This document shows positions 1-8,421 of a DNA stretch of 64,000 nt, piece after piece. Made by a program: the position numbers and the translations under genes. The stretch is from Maricurvus nonylphenolicus (GTDB lineage: Bacteria > Pseudomonadota > Gammaproteobacteria > Pseudomonadales > Cellvibrionaceae). The DNA lies in contig NZ_AP031498.1 of the NCBI RefSeq assembly GCF_042854845.1, forward strand, positions 3,658,001 to 3,722,000. Reading direction: 5' to 3'. The notes below the pieces were generated by a model that was not told where the DNA came from, did not search any database, and was given only the letters and a program-made list of their open reading frames with translations. Within the stretch, counting starts at the first letter, position 1. Every line of letters begins with the position of its first letter.

Positions 1-908
1 ACCTCTTGACCCGCTTTAATGGTAACGCCGCCCAATTTCACACTACCTTCCAGCAGGTAGTATTTAGCATCGTAGCTGGAAGGATTATCGTGGGCATCAG
101 ATTGCTTGGCATACTCGGCAGTGTAGCCAAAGTTTTCATACTTACCCGCTAAACGCAGACCGGTGGTTTTGGTGGAGAAAGACTTAACCGCATTGGTCTC
201 TTCGTTATCGATGTCGTAGTGGTAAGCAGTCAGTTTACCCACAGGCAGACCACTGTAGCTTACGTTAAACAGTTTGGTGCTGTTGTCGTGATCACCCAGG
301 TTGGATGGCTCACCGTCTTTACGGTCTTCGCCGAAAATACGGTTTACACGATCGATATAAGCCAGGAAGATTTCAGTATTTTCAATAGCGGTGCTCTTGA
401 AAGTCAGACCGTCGTAAGTTTGCTCATTCTGACGGAAACCTACACCACCAACAAAACGCTGGTTGTCCAGCAGGATGCGCTGGCGACCGTACTTAACGGT
501 GTTACCTTTGTAAGTGTAAGCAACCCACGCCTGGTTAACTTCGGTACCTTCTGGATCAGCAATCGCTGATGCATCAGCATCCTGAGTGCTATCGAAAGGT
601 GAAGTAACATAGTCAACACTACCCAGCTCGGTCACATCGTCCATTTCAACCAGACCGCTGAAGCCTTTGAAGTCAGCCGTTTTGTAGGTCAATCGGGTTT
701 TCAGGGTAGTCGCAGATGCATCCTTGTCAGCACCACTGGGAAGATCCTGATCAACATCTTCGAAACGCATACGGAAGCTCAGGCTTACATCACCTTCTTT
801 TACCGCTTCAGCAATAGTTTCTGCAGGGCCTTCAGCAGCAACATGGGCACTTGCGCCCATGGCAGCGGCTACAGCAACAGCTAACAGGTTGAATTTCATC
901 TTAGTCAT
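1..908 (-). CDS. Outer-membrane porin, alginate-export-like (3' end cut by window)
   Basis: The reading frame is open from an ATG at 908 to the left edge, giving about 302 residues with no stop. The first 25 or so residues (MTKMKFNLLAVAVAAAMG...) form a signal peptide. The mature part has alternating strands typical of a beta-barrel (YTYKGNTVKYGRQRILLDNQ, then FKSTAIENTEIFLAYIDRVN), the style of the alginate-export/OprD-like porins. AGGAG lies 6 nt before the ATG, which fixes the start. It begins 45 nt after the nitrate ABC ATPase gene on the same strand, so it is probably the last seen member of the nrt operon and may provide outer-membrane passage for the same solute. That role is inferred from position; the family call rests on sequence style only. 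Confidence 0.72.
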   Translation of the reverse strand, partial: MTKMKFNLLAVAVAAAMGASAHVAAEGPAETIAEAVKEGDVSLSFRMRFEDVDQDLPSGADKDASATTLKTRLTYKTADFKGFSGLVEMDDVTELGSVDYVTSPFDSTQDADASAIADPEGTEVNQAWVAYTYKGNTVKYGRQRILLDNQRFVGGVGFRQNEQTYDGLTFKSTAIENTEIFLAYIDRVNRIFGEDRKDGEPSNLGDHDNSTKLFNVSYSGLPVGKLTAYHYDIDNEETNAVKSFSTKTTGLRLAGKYENFGYTAEYAKQSDAHDNPSSYDAKYYLLEGSVKLGGVTIKAGQE

Positions 909-953
909 GGTTTTCTCCTAATAGATAAACTTAAAACGTGGTAATTGAAAAAG

Positions 954-1799
954 TTAGGCAGCTTCACTTTCTTTTTTGGTGGCTTTGGATTTGGCCTTAT
1001 GCTTGCCAATATCTTCTACCTTGCGCTGCTTCTCGTATAAGAACTTCAGTACTTCTGAACGAAGGCGGTTGTACTCCGGATCTTCGGCCAGGGTTAAACG
1101 GTCACGAGGACGTTCCAGTTCAACATCCAGAATCTCACCGACGGTTGCCGCTGGGCCATTGGTCATCATCACAATGCGATCGGACAGCAGTACCGCTTCA
1201 TCAACATCGTGAGTAATCATAATCACGGTGTTATTCAGCTCGTTTTGGATCTCCATCAGCGAGTCCTGCATATGAGCACGGGTCAGTGCATCCAGAGCGC
1301 CAAAAGGTTCGTCCATCAATAACACTTCTGGTTGCATGGCCAGTGCACGGGCAATACCCACACGCTGCTTCATACCACCGGAAATTTCGTCAGGACGTTT
1401 GTGCATGGCGTGATCCATATGAACCAAGGTTAAATTGTGTTCAATCCACTCTTTCATTTCTGCTTTGGATTTGGTGTTACCAAATACCTGCTTAACCGCT
1501 AACTCAACATTTTCGTAAGCGGTTAACCAAGGCAGCAGCGAATGGTTTTGAAACACTACTGCACGTTCCGGGCCAGGTTCGGAAACTTCTTTACCGTTTA
1601 AAATAACGCCACCAGTTGTGGCTTGATACAAACCAGCCACCACATTCAATACCGTGGATTTACCACAGCCTGAGTGACCAATCAGAGAAACAAATTCGCC
1701 TTTCTTAATCTTTAAATCTACGCCCTGCAGTGCAGTAAACGGGCCTTTAGGGGTTGGAAACACCATATCGATTTGGCTGATATCCAGTAATACGCTCAT
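954..1799 (-). CDS. nrtD: Nitrate ABC transporter ATP-binding protein
   Basis: A 281-residue cytoplasmic ATPase of the NrtD/TauB/SsuB type, which powers uptake of nitrate or a related anion through the NrtB permease. Walker A is GHSGCGKST, the signature is SGGMKQRVGIARAL, and Walker B with D-loop is VLLMDEPFGALD. A lysine-rich tail follows residue 255. I place the start at ATG 1799 (MSVLLDIS) because AGGAG sits 7 nt upstream; the frame also runs 11 codons further up without a ribosome site. It lies 133 nt downstream of nrtB and 45 nt upstream of the porin. Nitrate specificity follows from the NrtA-like neighbour and the NasT-type leader, not from the ATPase itself. Confidence 0.88.
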   Translation of the reverse strand: MSVLLDISQIDMVFPTPKGPFTALQGVDLKIKKGEFVSLIGHSGCGKSTVLNVVAGLYQATTGGVILNGKEVSEPGPERAVVFQNHSLLPWLTAYENVELAVKQVFGNTKSKAEMKEWIEHNLTLVHMDHAMHKRPDEISGGMKQRVGIARALAMQPEVLLMDEPFGALDALTRAHMQDSLMEIQNELNNTVIMITHDVDEAVLLSDRIVMMTNGPAATVGEILDVELERPRDRLTLAEDPEYNRLRSEVLKFLYEKQRKVEDIGKHKAKSKATKKESEAA

Positions 1800-1901
1800 G
1801 GTTTTTCTCCTAACTGTTGTGTTGCTATTCAACGACTCAAGTATGCTTTTTAATCAGTTCACAACGTGTTGCTAACAAAGGTTGTGCTTCAATTTGGTGA
1901 C

Positions 1902-1926
1902 AGCGTGCGCAATGTCTGCGCACGCT
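1902..1926 (-). other. Hairpin between nrtB and nrtD
   Basis: A perfect 10-bp inverted repeat (AGCGTGCGCA, 5-nt loop, TGCGCACGCT) directly after the nrtB stop. No U-tract follows, so it is more likely an mRNA-stabilising or processing hairpin inside the operon than a terminator. Confidence 0.5.
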
Positions 1927-1932
1927 TATCAC

Positions 1933-2922
1933 TTAGGTAATATTCGATTTATCCCAGGACACGACACGTTGTAATTGCAGCATGACGCGATCCAACAGGA
2001 AGCCGATAATGCCGATAACAATTACCGCGGCCATAATACGAGCCAGAGAGTTAGAGCTACCGTTCTGGAACTCATCCCAGACAAACTTTCCAAGGCCCGG
2101 GTTTTGTGCCAGCATTTCTGCGGCGATCAGTACCATCCAGGCAACACCCAAGGACAAACGCATGCCAGTGAAAATCATGGGAACTGAAGCAGGCAGTACT
2201 ACTTTACGTACGTGCACCCAGGGGTTGAGGCGCAACACACGGCTAACATTGACCAGATCTTTATCCAGGGAAGCCACACCTACCGAAGTGTTAATCACCA
2301 TCGGCCACAGGCAACACAGGCTCACCGTAATCAGTGAGGTTACAAAAGACTTGGCAAACATAGGGTCTTTGGACACATACACAGCAGAGACCACCATGGT
2401 TACCAGTGGCAACCATGCCAAGGGCGATACCGGTTTAAAGGTTTGAATGATTGGGTTTACCGCACTGTTTAAGGTTGGGCTTAAACCAATGGCGATACCC
2501 AGAGGTACAGCAACGATAGCCGCTAAAATAAAGCCACTCATTACGGTACCTAAACTGGTCAGGATTTGATCCAGGAAGGTCTCTTTACCGGTGTATTTGC
2601 GGATTTTTACTTTCGCATCCGGGTTTTTCTCTAATTTTTTGGCGTTGCGTGCTTCCTGGCGCTCGTAAAATTTCTGAGCTTTGTCACGCTCTGCATTATG
2701 CTCTTCATAGAGAGCACCAAATTGCTCCCATACGGCAGCGGGTCCTGGGAATTTACCCAGGGAGGTATCAATATTCTGTGCGGTTGCGGACCACAGGACT
2801 AAAAAAGTCAGTATGCCAGCCAGCGGTACACCTACTGTTTTTACCGCAGCAACAATGAAATTCTTGACCGAATCCGGTACTTCAATGCGCGGTTCTGCTT
2901 TGCTCGTTACAGTTGTCGTCAT
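1933..2922 (-). CDS. nrtB: Nitrate ABC transporter permease
   Basis: A 329-residue inner-membrane permease of the BPD-transport (MetI-like) fold, NrtB/SsuC type. Residues 27-47 form a first membrane span. After a long hydrophilic loop there are five or so further spans, with the cytoplasmic EAA-type loop near LRLNPWVHVRKVVLPASVPMI cut around residues 230-250, which docks on the ATPase. The loop after span 1 (about residues 70-115) is unusually charged and rich in Lys/Glu/Arg. Co-directional with nrtA (181-nt gap) and nrtD. The start ATG at 2922 reads MTTTVTSK. Confidence 0.86.
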   Translation of the reverse strand: MTTTVTSKAEPRIEVPDSVKNFIVAAVKTVGVPLAGILTFLVLWSATAQNIDTSLGKFPGPAAVWEQFGALYEEHNAERDKAQKFYERQEARNAKKLEKNPDAKVKIRKYTGKETFLDQILTSLGTVMSGFILAAIVAVPLGIAIGLSPTLNSAVNPIIQTFKPVSPLAWLPLVTMVVSAVYVSKDPMFAKSFVTSLITVSLCCLWPMVINTSVGVASLDKDLVNVSRVLRLNPWVHVRKVVLPASVPMIFTGMRLSLGVAWMVLIAAEMLAQNPGLGKFVWDEFQNGSSNSLARIMAAVIVIGIIGFLLDRVMLQLQRVVSWDKSNIT

Positions 2923-3044
2923 GGTCTTCTCACCTACTTAACGCGTCTTCTGTTCGTAAAAATCTGTCGTGTAAAAATCTTGCTTATAAATAAGCGTCAA
3001 TATTGTTGTGATTATTTTTATTGAATGTTTTCTCTGCATTTCTT

Positions 3045-3082
3045 AAAGGACCCGGCTGACCGTGAATCAGCCGGACCTTTTT
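3045..3082 (-). other. Intergenic hairpin between nrtA and nrtB
   Basis: Long stem (CCGGCTGA paired with TCAGCCGG, extended by AAAGG/CCTTT) starting 22 nt after the nrtA stop. It has only a short U-run on the minus strand. Such hairpins commonly protect a binding-protein mRNA and allow partial read-through to the permease gene; that function is inferred. Confidence 0.5.
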
Positions 3083-3103
3083 GCTACGAAAGGCTTATTT
3101 GAT

Positions 3104-4477
3104 TTACAGCTTGTCGCCTTCCTTCAAACCAATCGAGAACTTGTTGATATAGGCATTAGGTTGAGTGCCGTCGTATACAATATCGTCGATAAAGTGAGTT
3201 TGTGGATCACGGAAACCGTCTTCAGTGGCGAAGTCAGGGAAGTCTTTAGCATCCGCCAGACCTTCTTCAATCAGGGACTGAGCCGCTGCAGTGTAGATGT
3301 CTGGACGGTAAACTTTCTTGGCCAGATCGAAGTACCAGTCGTCAGACTTGTCTTCAGAGATTTGACCCCAGCGACGCATCTGAGTCAGGTACCAAACCGC
3401 ATCAGAGTAGAATGGGTAGGTAGCGTTGTAGCGGAAGAACACGTTAAAGTCAGGCACATCACGCTTGTCGCCCTTCTCATACTCGAAGGTACCGGTCATG
3501 CTGTTGGCGATAACATCGTAGTCCGCACCCACATAGTTAGACTGGGACAGGATCTTCACAGCCGCAGGACGGTTGGCGTTATCGTTTTCATCCAGCCACA
3601 TGGCTGCACGAATCAGTGCACGGGTCAGACGCAGAGTCGTGTTTGGATATTTCTCGGCGAACTCTTTAGTGATACCGAATACTTTTTCCGGGTTGTCTTT
3701 CCAGATCTCGTAGTCAGTTACAACCGGTACACCAATACCTTTAAATACGGCCTGCTGGTTCCATGGCTCACCTACGCAGTAACCGTAAATGGTGCCGGCT
3801 TCCAGAGTGGCTGGCATTTGTGGTGGAGGGGTTACCGACAACAGTGCATCAGCATCGATTTGACCAGAGGTATCACCTTTGTGCGGCGCATAGAAGCCAG
3901 GGTGAATACCACCGGCGGCTAACCAGTAACGCAGCTCATAGTTGTGGGTCGATACCGGGAATACCATACCCATGTTGAAAGGCTTACCCTCTTCCTTGAA
4001 CTTTTCTACGACTGGTTTCAGGGCATCGGCTTTAATCGGGTGAACCGGACGACCGTCATCCATCTTAGGAATGTTTGGCTTCATTTGTTCCCAAATATCG
4101 TTGGAAACCGTAATACCGTTACCATTCAGGTCCATGGAGAATGGGGTAATAATGTCAGCCTTGGTACCAAAACCCATGGTAGCGGCGATCGGTTGACCGG
4201 CCAGCATATGGGCGCCATCCAGGCTACCGTCAATCACACCGTTCAGCAGCACTTTCCAGTTCGCTTGTGCTTCGATGGTGACGTACAGACCTTCATCTTC
4301 GAAGTAACCGTTTTCGTAAGCAATCGCAATCGGTGCCATATCAGTCAGCTTAATAAAGCCAAACTTCAACTCTTCCTTTTCCGGCTCACCAATTTCGGCG
4401 TTAGCAATAGAAGAGCACACCAGGCTCCCTATTACCGTCGCCAGTGCGGCTTTTTTGATGGGGTTTAACCATTTCAT
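3104..4477 (-). CDS. nrtA: Nitrate ABC transporter substrate-binding protein
   Basis: A 457-residue periplasmic solute-binding protein of the NrtA/CmpA family. Residues 1-27 are a signal peptide ending SSIANA; there is no lipobox Cys. Family landmarks include FGFIKLTDMAPIAIAYENG near the N-terminus, the region around WKVLLNGVIDG, and the VGEPWNQQAV segment. I chose ATG 4477 (MKWLN) because GAGG is 9 nt upstream and the next residues form a standard signal peptide. The frame extends 32 codons further up, but through the leader RNA terminator region. First gene of the nrtABD-porin operon, controlled by the sigma-54 promoter and ANTAR leader described separately. Confidence 0.9.
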   Translation of the reverse strand: MKWLNPIKKAALATVIGSLVCSSIANAEIGEPEKEELKFGFIKLTDMAPIAIAYENGYFEDEGLYVTIEAQANWKVLLNGVIDGSLDGAHMLAGQPIAATMGFGTKADIITPFSMDLNGNGITVSNDIWEQMKPNIPKMDDGRPVHPIKADALKPVVEKFKEEGKPFNMGMVFPVSTHNYELRYWLAAGGIHPGFYAPHKGDTSGQIDADALLSVTPPPQMPATLEAGTIYGYCVGEPWNQQAVFKGIGVPVVTDYEIWKDNPEKVFGITKEFAEKYPNTTLRLTRALIRAAMWLDENDNANRPAAVKILSQSNYVGADYDVIANSMTGTFEYEKGDKRDVPDFNVFFRYNATYPFYSDAVWYLTQMRRWGQISEDKSDDWYFDLAKKVYRPDIYTAAAQSLIEEGLADAKDFPDFATEDGFRDPQTHFIDDIVYDGTQPNAYINKFSIGLKEGDKL

Positions 4478-4537
4478 AGTTGTCATCCTCGGTCTTTTTA
4501 AAGGTAAAACGTAAAAATTGTTTGTAAAAAATCGAAG

Positions 4538-4602
4538 CAAAAAAAAGGCGCCCATCAACGACATCACCTCCACTTCAGGGTGATGTGTTAATGAGCGCCT
4601 TT
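4538..4602 (-). terminator. Conditional terminator in the nrt leader
   Basis: In the transcript, AAAGGCGC plus an A/U-richer extension pairs with GGCGCCTTT, enclosing an inner perfect stem (ACATCACC/GGTGATGT), and is followed by a run of eight U. This is a full intrinsic terminator placed about 60 nt before the nrtA ATG. Its 5' arm (4595-4602) is shared with the last hexaloop hairpin (4593-4606), so the two structures exclude each other. Confidence 0.85.
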
Positions 4603-4663
4603 GCTCGTCTGTTTGGCTACAGTGCCATTGTTTTTACTGGTCCACCGCCTTTGGTGTATCCAG
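4593..4663 (-). promoter_or_regulatory. ANTAR (NasT) antitermination leader: hexaloop hairpins
   Basis: Three short hairpins with six-base loops occur in transcript order: P1 at 4637-4663 (stem CACC/GGTG extended by CTGG/CCAG, loop AAAGGC), a middle one at 4614-4627 (TGGC, loop ACTGTA, GCCA) and P2 at 4593-4606 (GAGC, loop AAAGGC, GCTC). All loops have A at position 1 and G at position 4, the known hallmark of RNA bound by ANTAR proteins. P2 overlaps the terminator stem, so NasT binding would free the downstream genes. The likely binding protein is encoded at 8422-9051. Sequence features are seen; the regulatory outcome follows from the ANTAR family. Confidence 0.85.
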
Positions 4664-4704
4664 ATCAGTGCCAGGTGTTTCCCCGGCGATATGGTTATCT
4701 ATAA

Positions 4705-4721
4705 TGCAGCGCCCGTGCCAA
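4705..4721 (-). promoter_or_regulatory. Sigma-54 (RpoN) promoter of the nrt operon
   Basis: Minus-strand sequence TTGGCACGGGCGCTGCA carries the -24 GG and -12 GC with exactly 10 nt between them, close to the RpoN consensus. Transcription would start near 4694, giving a leader of about 217 nt containing the hexaloops and terminator. Implies nitrogen (NtrC-type) control of nitrate uptake. No NtrC site was identified. Confidence 0.82.
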
Positions 4722-4887
4722 CTTTAAAAAAAACCTAAATTAACTGCGGTTATGCCCTAAAAAGCGACAAAAATCCCCATCAGAGTGCAGGAAATAGAAG
4801 TTTGCACCGTATATTCACGCTAATTGGAATTTTGAGAAGAGATAAATTTACCCTGCGTGCACCATTTTGGAAAAAACGGGGTCAATT

Positions 4888-6138
4888 TTAGGGATTTGAG
4901 AGAAAAAGCACGCTTTCAGAGGTCAGCACATCGACCAGTAATACCTGTTCAGCACTGAGGAATACCCCAAAGGTTTTACAGGTAGCATCGCTAACACTGT
5001 CTTTATAGGGCTCTGACACCACAATATGCTGGGTATCCAGTTGATGCATAGCGTGCAGGAGAGGAAAATAGGGTCGATGATTCAAATTCTTGCCCGACAA
5101 GGATGCATCGGCAGATACCTTCTCTGCGCCAACTTCATAGTTGGGGCTAACCTGCCAACCTGTGGGATCACAAATATAATAACGCAGTACACCCAGTTGG
5201 TGCATTCTGCCGCAATCTTCGGCATCCATCAGACCTGTTAAATCCAGGTTAAAACCCAGCAACATGCTTAACCGTTCGACTTCTTCAGCCACGCAGCGAT
5301 TATGTTTGGCCAAGGTCAGATGGCGCTGACTTTTACGCAGCAAATAACTTTGTTTTAAACTGCGAACCATATGCTGATAGGTATCGGCTGGCTTTAGCTG
5401 GCCTTCTGCGGCCTGGAATAACCAGCCTTGCAGGTAATCCGCCCCACATTCAATGGCAAAATGAAATTCCTCAGGGGTCTCTATCCCCTCACAGATCACT
5501 TTACAGCCGTTTCGCGAAGCAATGGTTGCAATCGCCAATACGACATCAGCTTCAGGCCCACCCAATGAAGCCGCTCGAAATAAGGCTCTATCCAGTTTGA
5601 TATAATCGGGCTGCAAAGCAATCAGGCGATCCACTTGGGAAGCCCCGGTACCAAAATCATCCACGGCGACTTTAAAACCGGCTTTATGATACTCACGGGT
5701 TAAGCGTTTAAGGTTATGCAGATTGCCATTGCGTTCGGTAATTTCGATCACAACGCGACTGGGGTCCAACCCCAGGCGCTCAATCATTTTCACCGTGGGG
5801 CTGGTCATATCATCACTGAGCAAATCAACCCAGTCAGGTGAAATATTCAGTGATAGAAAGCCAGACCCTGGTCGTAACGCAAAATGCTCGATGGCCTCTT
5901 CCCGCAATGAACGGTCGACAGACAGCTTGGAAGATTTAGACACTTGCGGATTAAAAAACAAGCCTCCGGCGCTAACGATATTGCCTGCCTGATCACGCTG
6001 ACGTGCCAAGGCTTCGTAACCTACGATATCTCCGCTGCTAAGCTTGATAATAGGCTGGAAATGGGGAAGGTAATTCTCCAGTCGCAGTTCTTCCTCAGAA
6101 CCAGGACGCGCTTCGGAAACATTATGTTTGGTTTTCAT
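4888..6138 (-). CDS. EAL-domain c-di-GMP phosphodiesterase with YkuI_C-like domain
   Basis: A 416-residue soluble protein. The EAL domain spans about residues 20-265 and keeps the catalytic signature: YEALAR (42-44 EAL), EITERNG, DDFGTGAS, KLDRALF, CEGIET and GADYLQGWLF. An active phosphodiesterase cleaving c-di-GMP is therefore likely. Residues about 290-410 form a second domain with an RYYICDPTGWQVSPN stretch and GKNLNHRPYF, which resembles the PAS/Cache-like YkuI C-terminal domain of EAL proteins. There is no membrane span. It is last in a same-strand set with the NIT protein (57-nt gap) and MCP, which suggests its output is tied to the same stimulus. No strong ribosome site precedes ATG 6138. 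Confidence 0.85.
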   Translation of the reverse strand: MKTKHNVSEARPGSEEELRLENYLPHFQPIIKLSSGDIVGYEALARQRDQAGNIVSAGGLFFNPQVSKSSKLSVDRSLREEAIEHFALRPGSGFLSLNISPDWVDLLSDDMTSPTVKMIERLGLDPSRVVIEITERNGNLHNLKRLTREYHKAGFKVAVDDFGTGASQVDRLIALQPDYIKLDRALFRAASLGGPEADVVLAIATIASRNGCKVICEGIETPEEFHFAIECGADYLQGWLFQAAEGQLKPADTYQHMVRSLKQSYLLRKSQRHLTLAKHNRCVAEEVERLSMLLGFNLDLTGLMDAEDCGRMHQLGVLRYYICDPTGWQVSPNYEVGAEKVSADASLSGKNLNHRPYFPLLHAMHQLDTQHIVVSEPYKDSVSDATCKTFGVFLSAEQVLLVDVLTSESVLFLSNP

Positions 6139-6195
6139 ACAGCTTCAACCAATAGCCGACCATAGAGGTCGACCTTTATATACAGTCATTAAACG

Positions 6196-7011
6196 CTATT
6201 GCCAGCGTTTGGCTTCAACCAGTGTGTCATATTGTTCATGCAAGCTATCCAGCGCATGGGATGCTATCTCAAAGAACTCTGTCGCCGGTAAGGAAATATG
6301 CTCCCGTACAACATGCTCATTGATACACGACAACAGTTTATCCACACTTTGGCGCTGGCTCTCGGAGGGCCGGATATCCTGCCAAACCCGGGACGTATTC
6401 TCGGTAATCTTTTGACACAAATAATTTAAACGGATGCGGGAAACACTGTCACAGCTACCTGCGGCCGAAACCCCGGTACCAATGGCGCGAGCCTGCCCTA
6501 TATATTCAGCCGCTGATAATAGCTCCCGCCAGGACAAATGAAAGGGTCTATTTTTTTCATCCTTTAACAACAGCAGATCGTGCGCCTGTGCCATATCATC
6601 AATTAAGTACAACACACTCTGGATTAGGTTGTTGTGCTGAGTCAGATTGTTATCCGGTTTGTTATTCTCAAAACCACCTGCCAAACGCGCCCAGTGTTGA
6701 GTAATACTGTGCCAGCGCTCATTGCTTTCGATCCAGGAATCTATCTGGGAGATCTTGTTGATATCAATACTGATCGTTCGCTGCAGGGGATGTATATCTT
6801 TTAATAGGTCCTGCCCGCCATTAAGAAAACCGTTGGTTAAACCTCGGTGCTGCTGAATATGCGATAACAACTGCCGCATACTTTGCAGCCAGGACAGCCC
6901 CACCGCCTGGCGTTGCAATCGCTGCTTATAGCGATACCGCATACCCACAAGGGAAATCCCGACAATCACGGAAGCCAGTACAGCAATATAGACTAATGTC
7001 ATGGTATCCAT
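6196..7011 (-). CDS. Membrane-anchored NIT (nitrate/nitrite sensing) domain protein
   Basis: A 271-residue protein with one membrane span at residues 5-24, followed by basic residues (RYRYKQRLQR), so the bulk should be cytoplasmic. The rest is helical and carries NIT-family marks: HRGLTNGFLNGG at 55-66 in the first helix pair and an ARAIGTGV segment in the second half. NIT domains bind nitrate and nitrite in NasR and in some chemoreceptors. I chose ATG 7011 because AGGGG lies 5 nt upstream, which places the start 8 nt after the MCP stop; a longer frame starting at 7053 would overlap the MCP. No output domain is present, so it probably signals through its neighbours (MCP or EAL protein); this is inferred. 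Confidence 0.72.
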   Translation of the reverse strand: MDTMTLVYIAVLASVIVGISLVGMRYRYKQRLQRQAVGLSWLQSMRQLLSHIQQHRGLTNGFLNGGQDLLKDIHPLQRTISIDINKISQIDSWIESNERWHSITQHWARLAGGFENNKPDNNLTQHNNLIQSVLYLIDDMAQAHDLLLLKDEKNRPFHLSWRELLSAAEYIGQARAIGTGVSAAGSCDSVSRIRLNYLCQKITENTSRVWQDIRPSESQRQSVDKLLSCINEHVVREHISLPATEFFEIASHALDSLHEQYDTLVEAKRWQ

Positions 7012-7019
7012 AAACGCCC

Positions 7020-8183
7020 CTAGTTCAGGTTTTCCGTCTGTGTCTCCTGACACAGGTAATAAAGATGATTAGAAATATCCGAAGCCTGGGTGGCCATACC
7101 ACTATTGGCATGGGCGACTTGCGCCATCTCTTCAATATTGCTGGATATCTCTCGGGTAGCGAGATTCTGCTGAGAAGAGGCATCGGAAATAGCGCTAATC
7201 ATTTCAGACACCGAACGGGTATTAGTGGCAATTTCACTGAACACAACTTCGGCATCTTCCGCTACAGAAACCGTTTTATCGGCATGCTCAACCACTTCAT
7301 CCATACTGCTTTTTACTGCCGACATTTGCCCCTGTACCGCTTCAATATTGGCGGTAATTTCCTGGGCTGATTCGTGACTGCGAGTTGCCAGTGCACGCAC
7401 CTCCTCAGCGACTACCGCAAAACCTCGTCCATGCTCCCCTGCCCTGGCAGCTTCGATCGCCGCATTTAACGCCAGCAGGTTGGTTTGCTCAGCGATTTCT
7501 CGAATCACGGTTGATATGGATGAAACATTCGAGGTGCGCTCATCGAGGCTGGCCAACAGTTGGTAGGTTTGTTCGATAAGCCCGGAAACCTCGGCCATAT
7601 TACCCCGCACACTGGCGATAGTTTCAGTGCCTTTCTCACCGTGGTGATAGGTATCATTGGCCGACTCATAGGCACTGTTAATACGTGAAGCGATCTCTTC
7701 AATACTGTGGCTAATTTCAGTCACCGCTGCAGCAACCGACGCCGCCGATTGCGATTGCTGCATAATATTACCGGCCAGCTGCTCAGCAGTAGAACTCAAT
7801 TCCGATGCCGAGTGACTTATCTCAGATGCCCGGTTCTGAGCATCTTCCTTGTCCCTTCTAACGCGACTGGCGGCCGTTAACAGGGATAAATTTAAACGCG
7901 TCCAACCACCGCTTAATTGGCTTACCAATGCCTGGTGCTGTATCTCACTATTCTGCGTTAATAGATCTTCCAACACGCGAAAGTCTTTTGCCACCAACAA
8001 CAAACTGCCCACAGCAAAGTAACTTCCGACTACCGATGCCGATACCAGCAACCACATAGGCGCCTGTACTGCCAACAGGCTCCAAAAACTTACTATCCCT
8101 AGCAGCAGCAACCAAGCCATCCTTTTAAAGCCCAAGACTTTCAACACACTACAAACGGGTTTAAACAGGAACATGAAATTCAA
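7020..8183 (-). CDS. Methyl-accepting chemotaxis-type protein with minimal sensor
   Basis: A 387-residue protein. Two closely spaced membrane spans lie at about 22-38 and 42-64 with almost no periplasmic loop, then a long coiled coil. The CheA/CheW-binding hairpin tip is seen at 226-266 (IREIAEQTNLLALNAAIEAA and the following ARAGEHGRGFAVVAEE). It lacks a ligand-binding domain of its own and is immediately followed by the NIT protein gene, so the two may act as a split receptor. The first codon at 8183 is TTG with AGAGG 3 nt away; an in-frame ATG at 8174 is an alternative. A 238-bp gap separates it from nasT, in which I see no further gene. Confidence 0.85.
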   Translation of the reverse strand: MNFMFLFKPVCSVLKVLGFKRMAWLLLLGIVSFWSLLAVQAPMWLLVSASVVGSYFAVGSLLLVAKDFRVLEDLLTQNSEIQHQALVSQLSGGWTRLNLSLLTAASRVRRDKEDAQNRASEISHSASELSSTAEQLAGNIMQQSQSAASVAAAVTEISHSIEEIASRINSAYESANDTYHHGEKGTETIASVRGNMAEVSGLIEQTYQLLASLDERTSNVSSISTVIREIAEQTNLLALNAAIEAARAGEHGRGFAVVAEEVRALATRSHESAQEITANIEAVQGQMSAVKSSMDEVVEHADKTVSVAEDAEVVFSEIATNTRSVSEMISAISDASSQQNLATREISSNIEEMAQVAHANSGMATQASDISNHLYYLCQETQTENLN

Positions 8184-8421
8184 TAGCCTCTATAATCTAT
8201 TTCACAGGGGGTGTAGAGCAATAAATATTCCAAGTAGGCTATCGTCTAAATATTGGTTACCTTAAGAGCAGGTTCCAAACCGAGATGAATAAAAAAATTG
8301 AAGAGGGTTAACTTAGGGCATAACCAGAACTGACTGGTGCGTCACTTGTTCGGGTCACCACCCTTAAATGCACCACAATAATGCAGGGGAGATCAAAACA
8401 GTGCCAAAATAAAATCTGCGA

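Noticed and set aside
3062..3922. A 286-codon plus-strand frame
   Set aside because: Antisense shadow of nrtA with no family resemblance.
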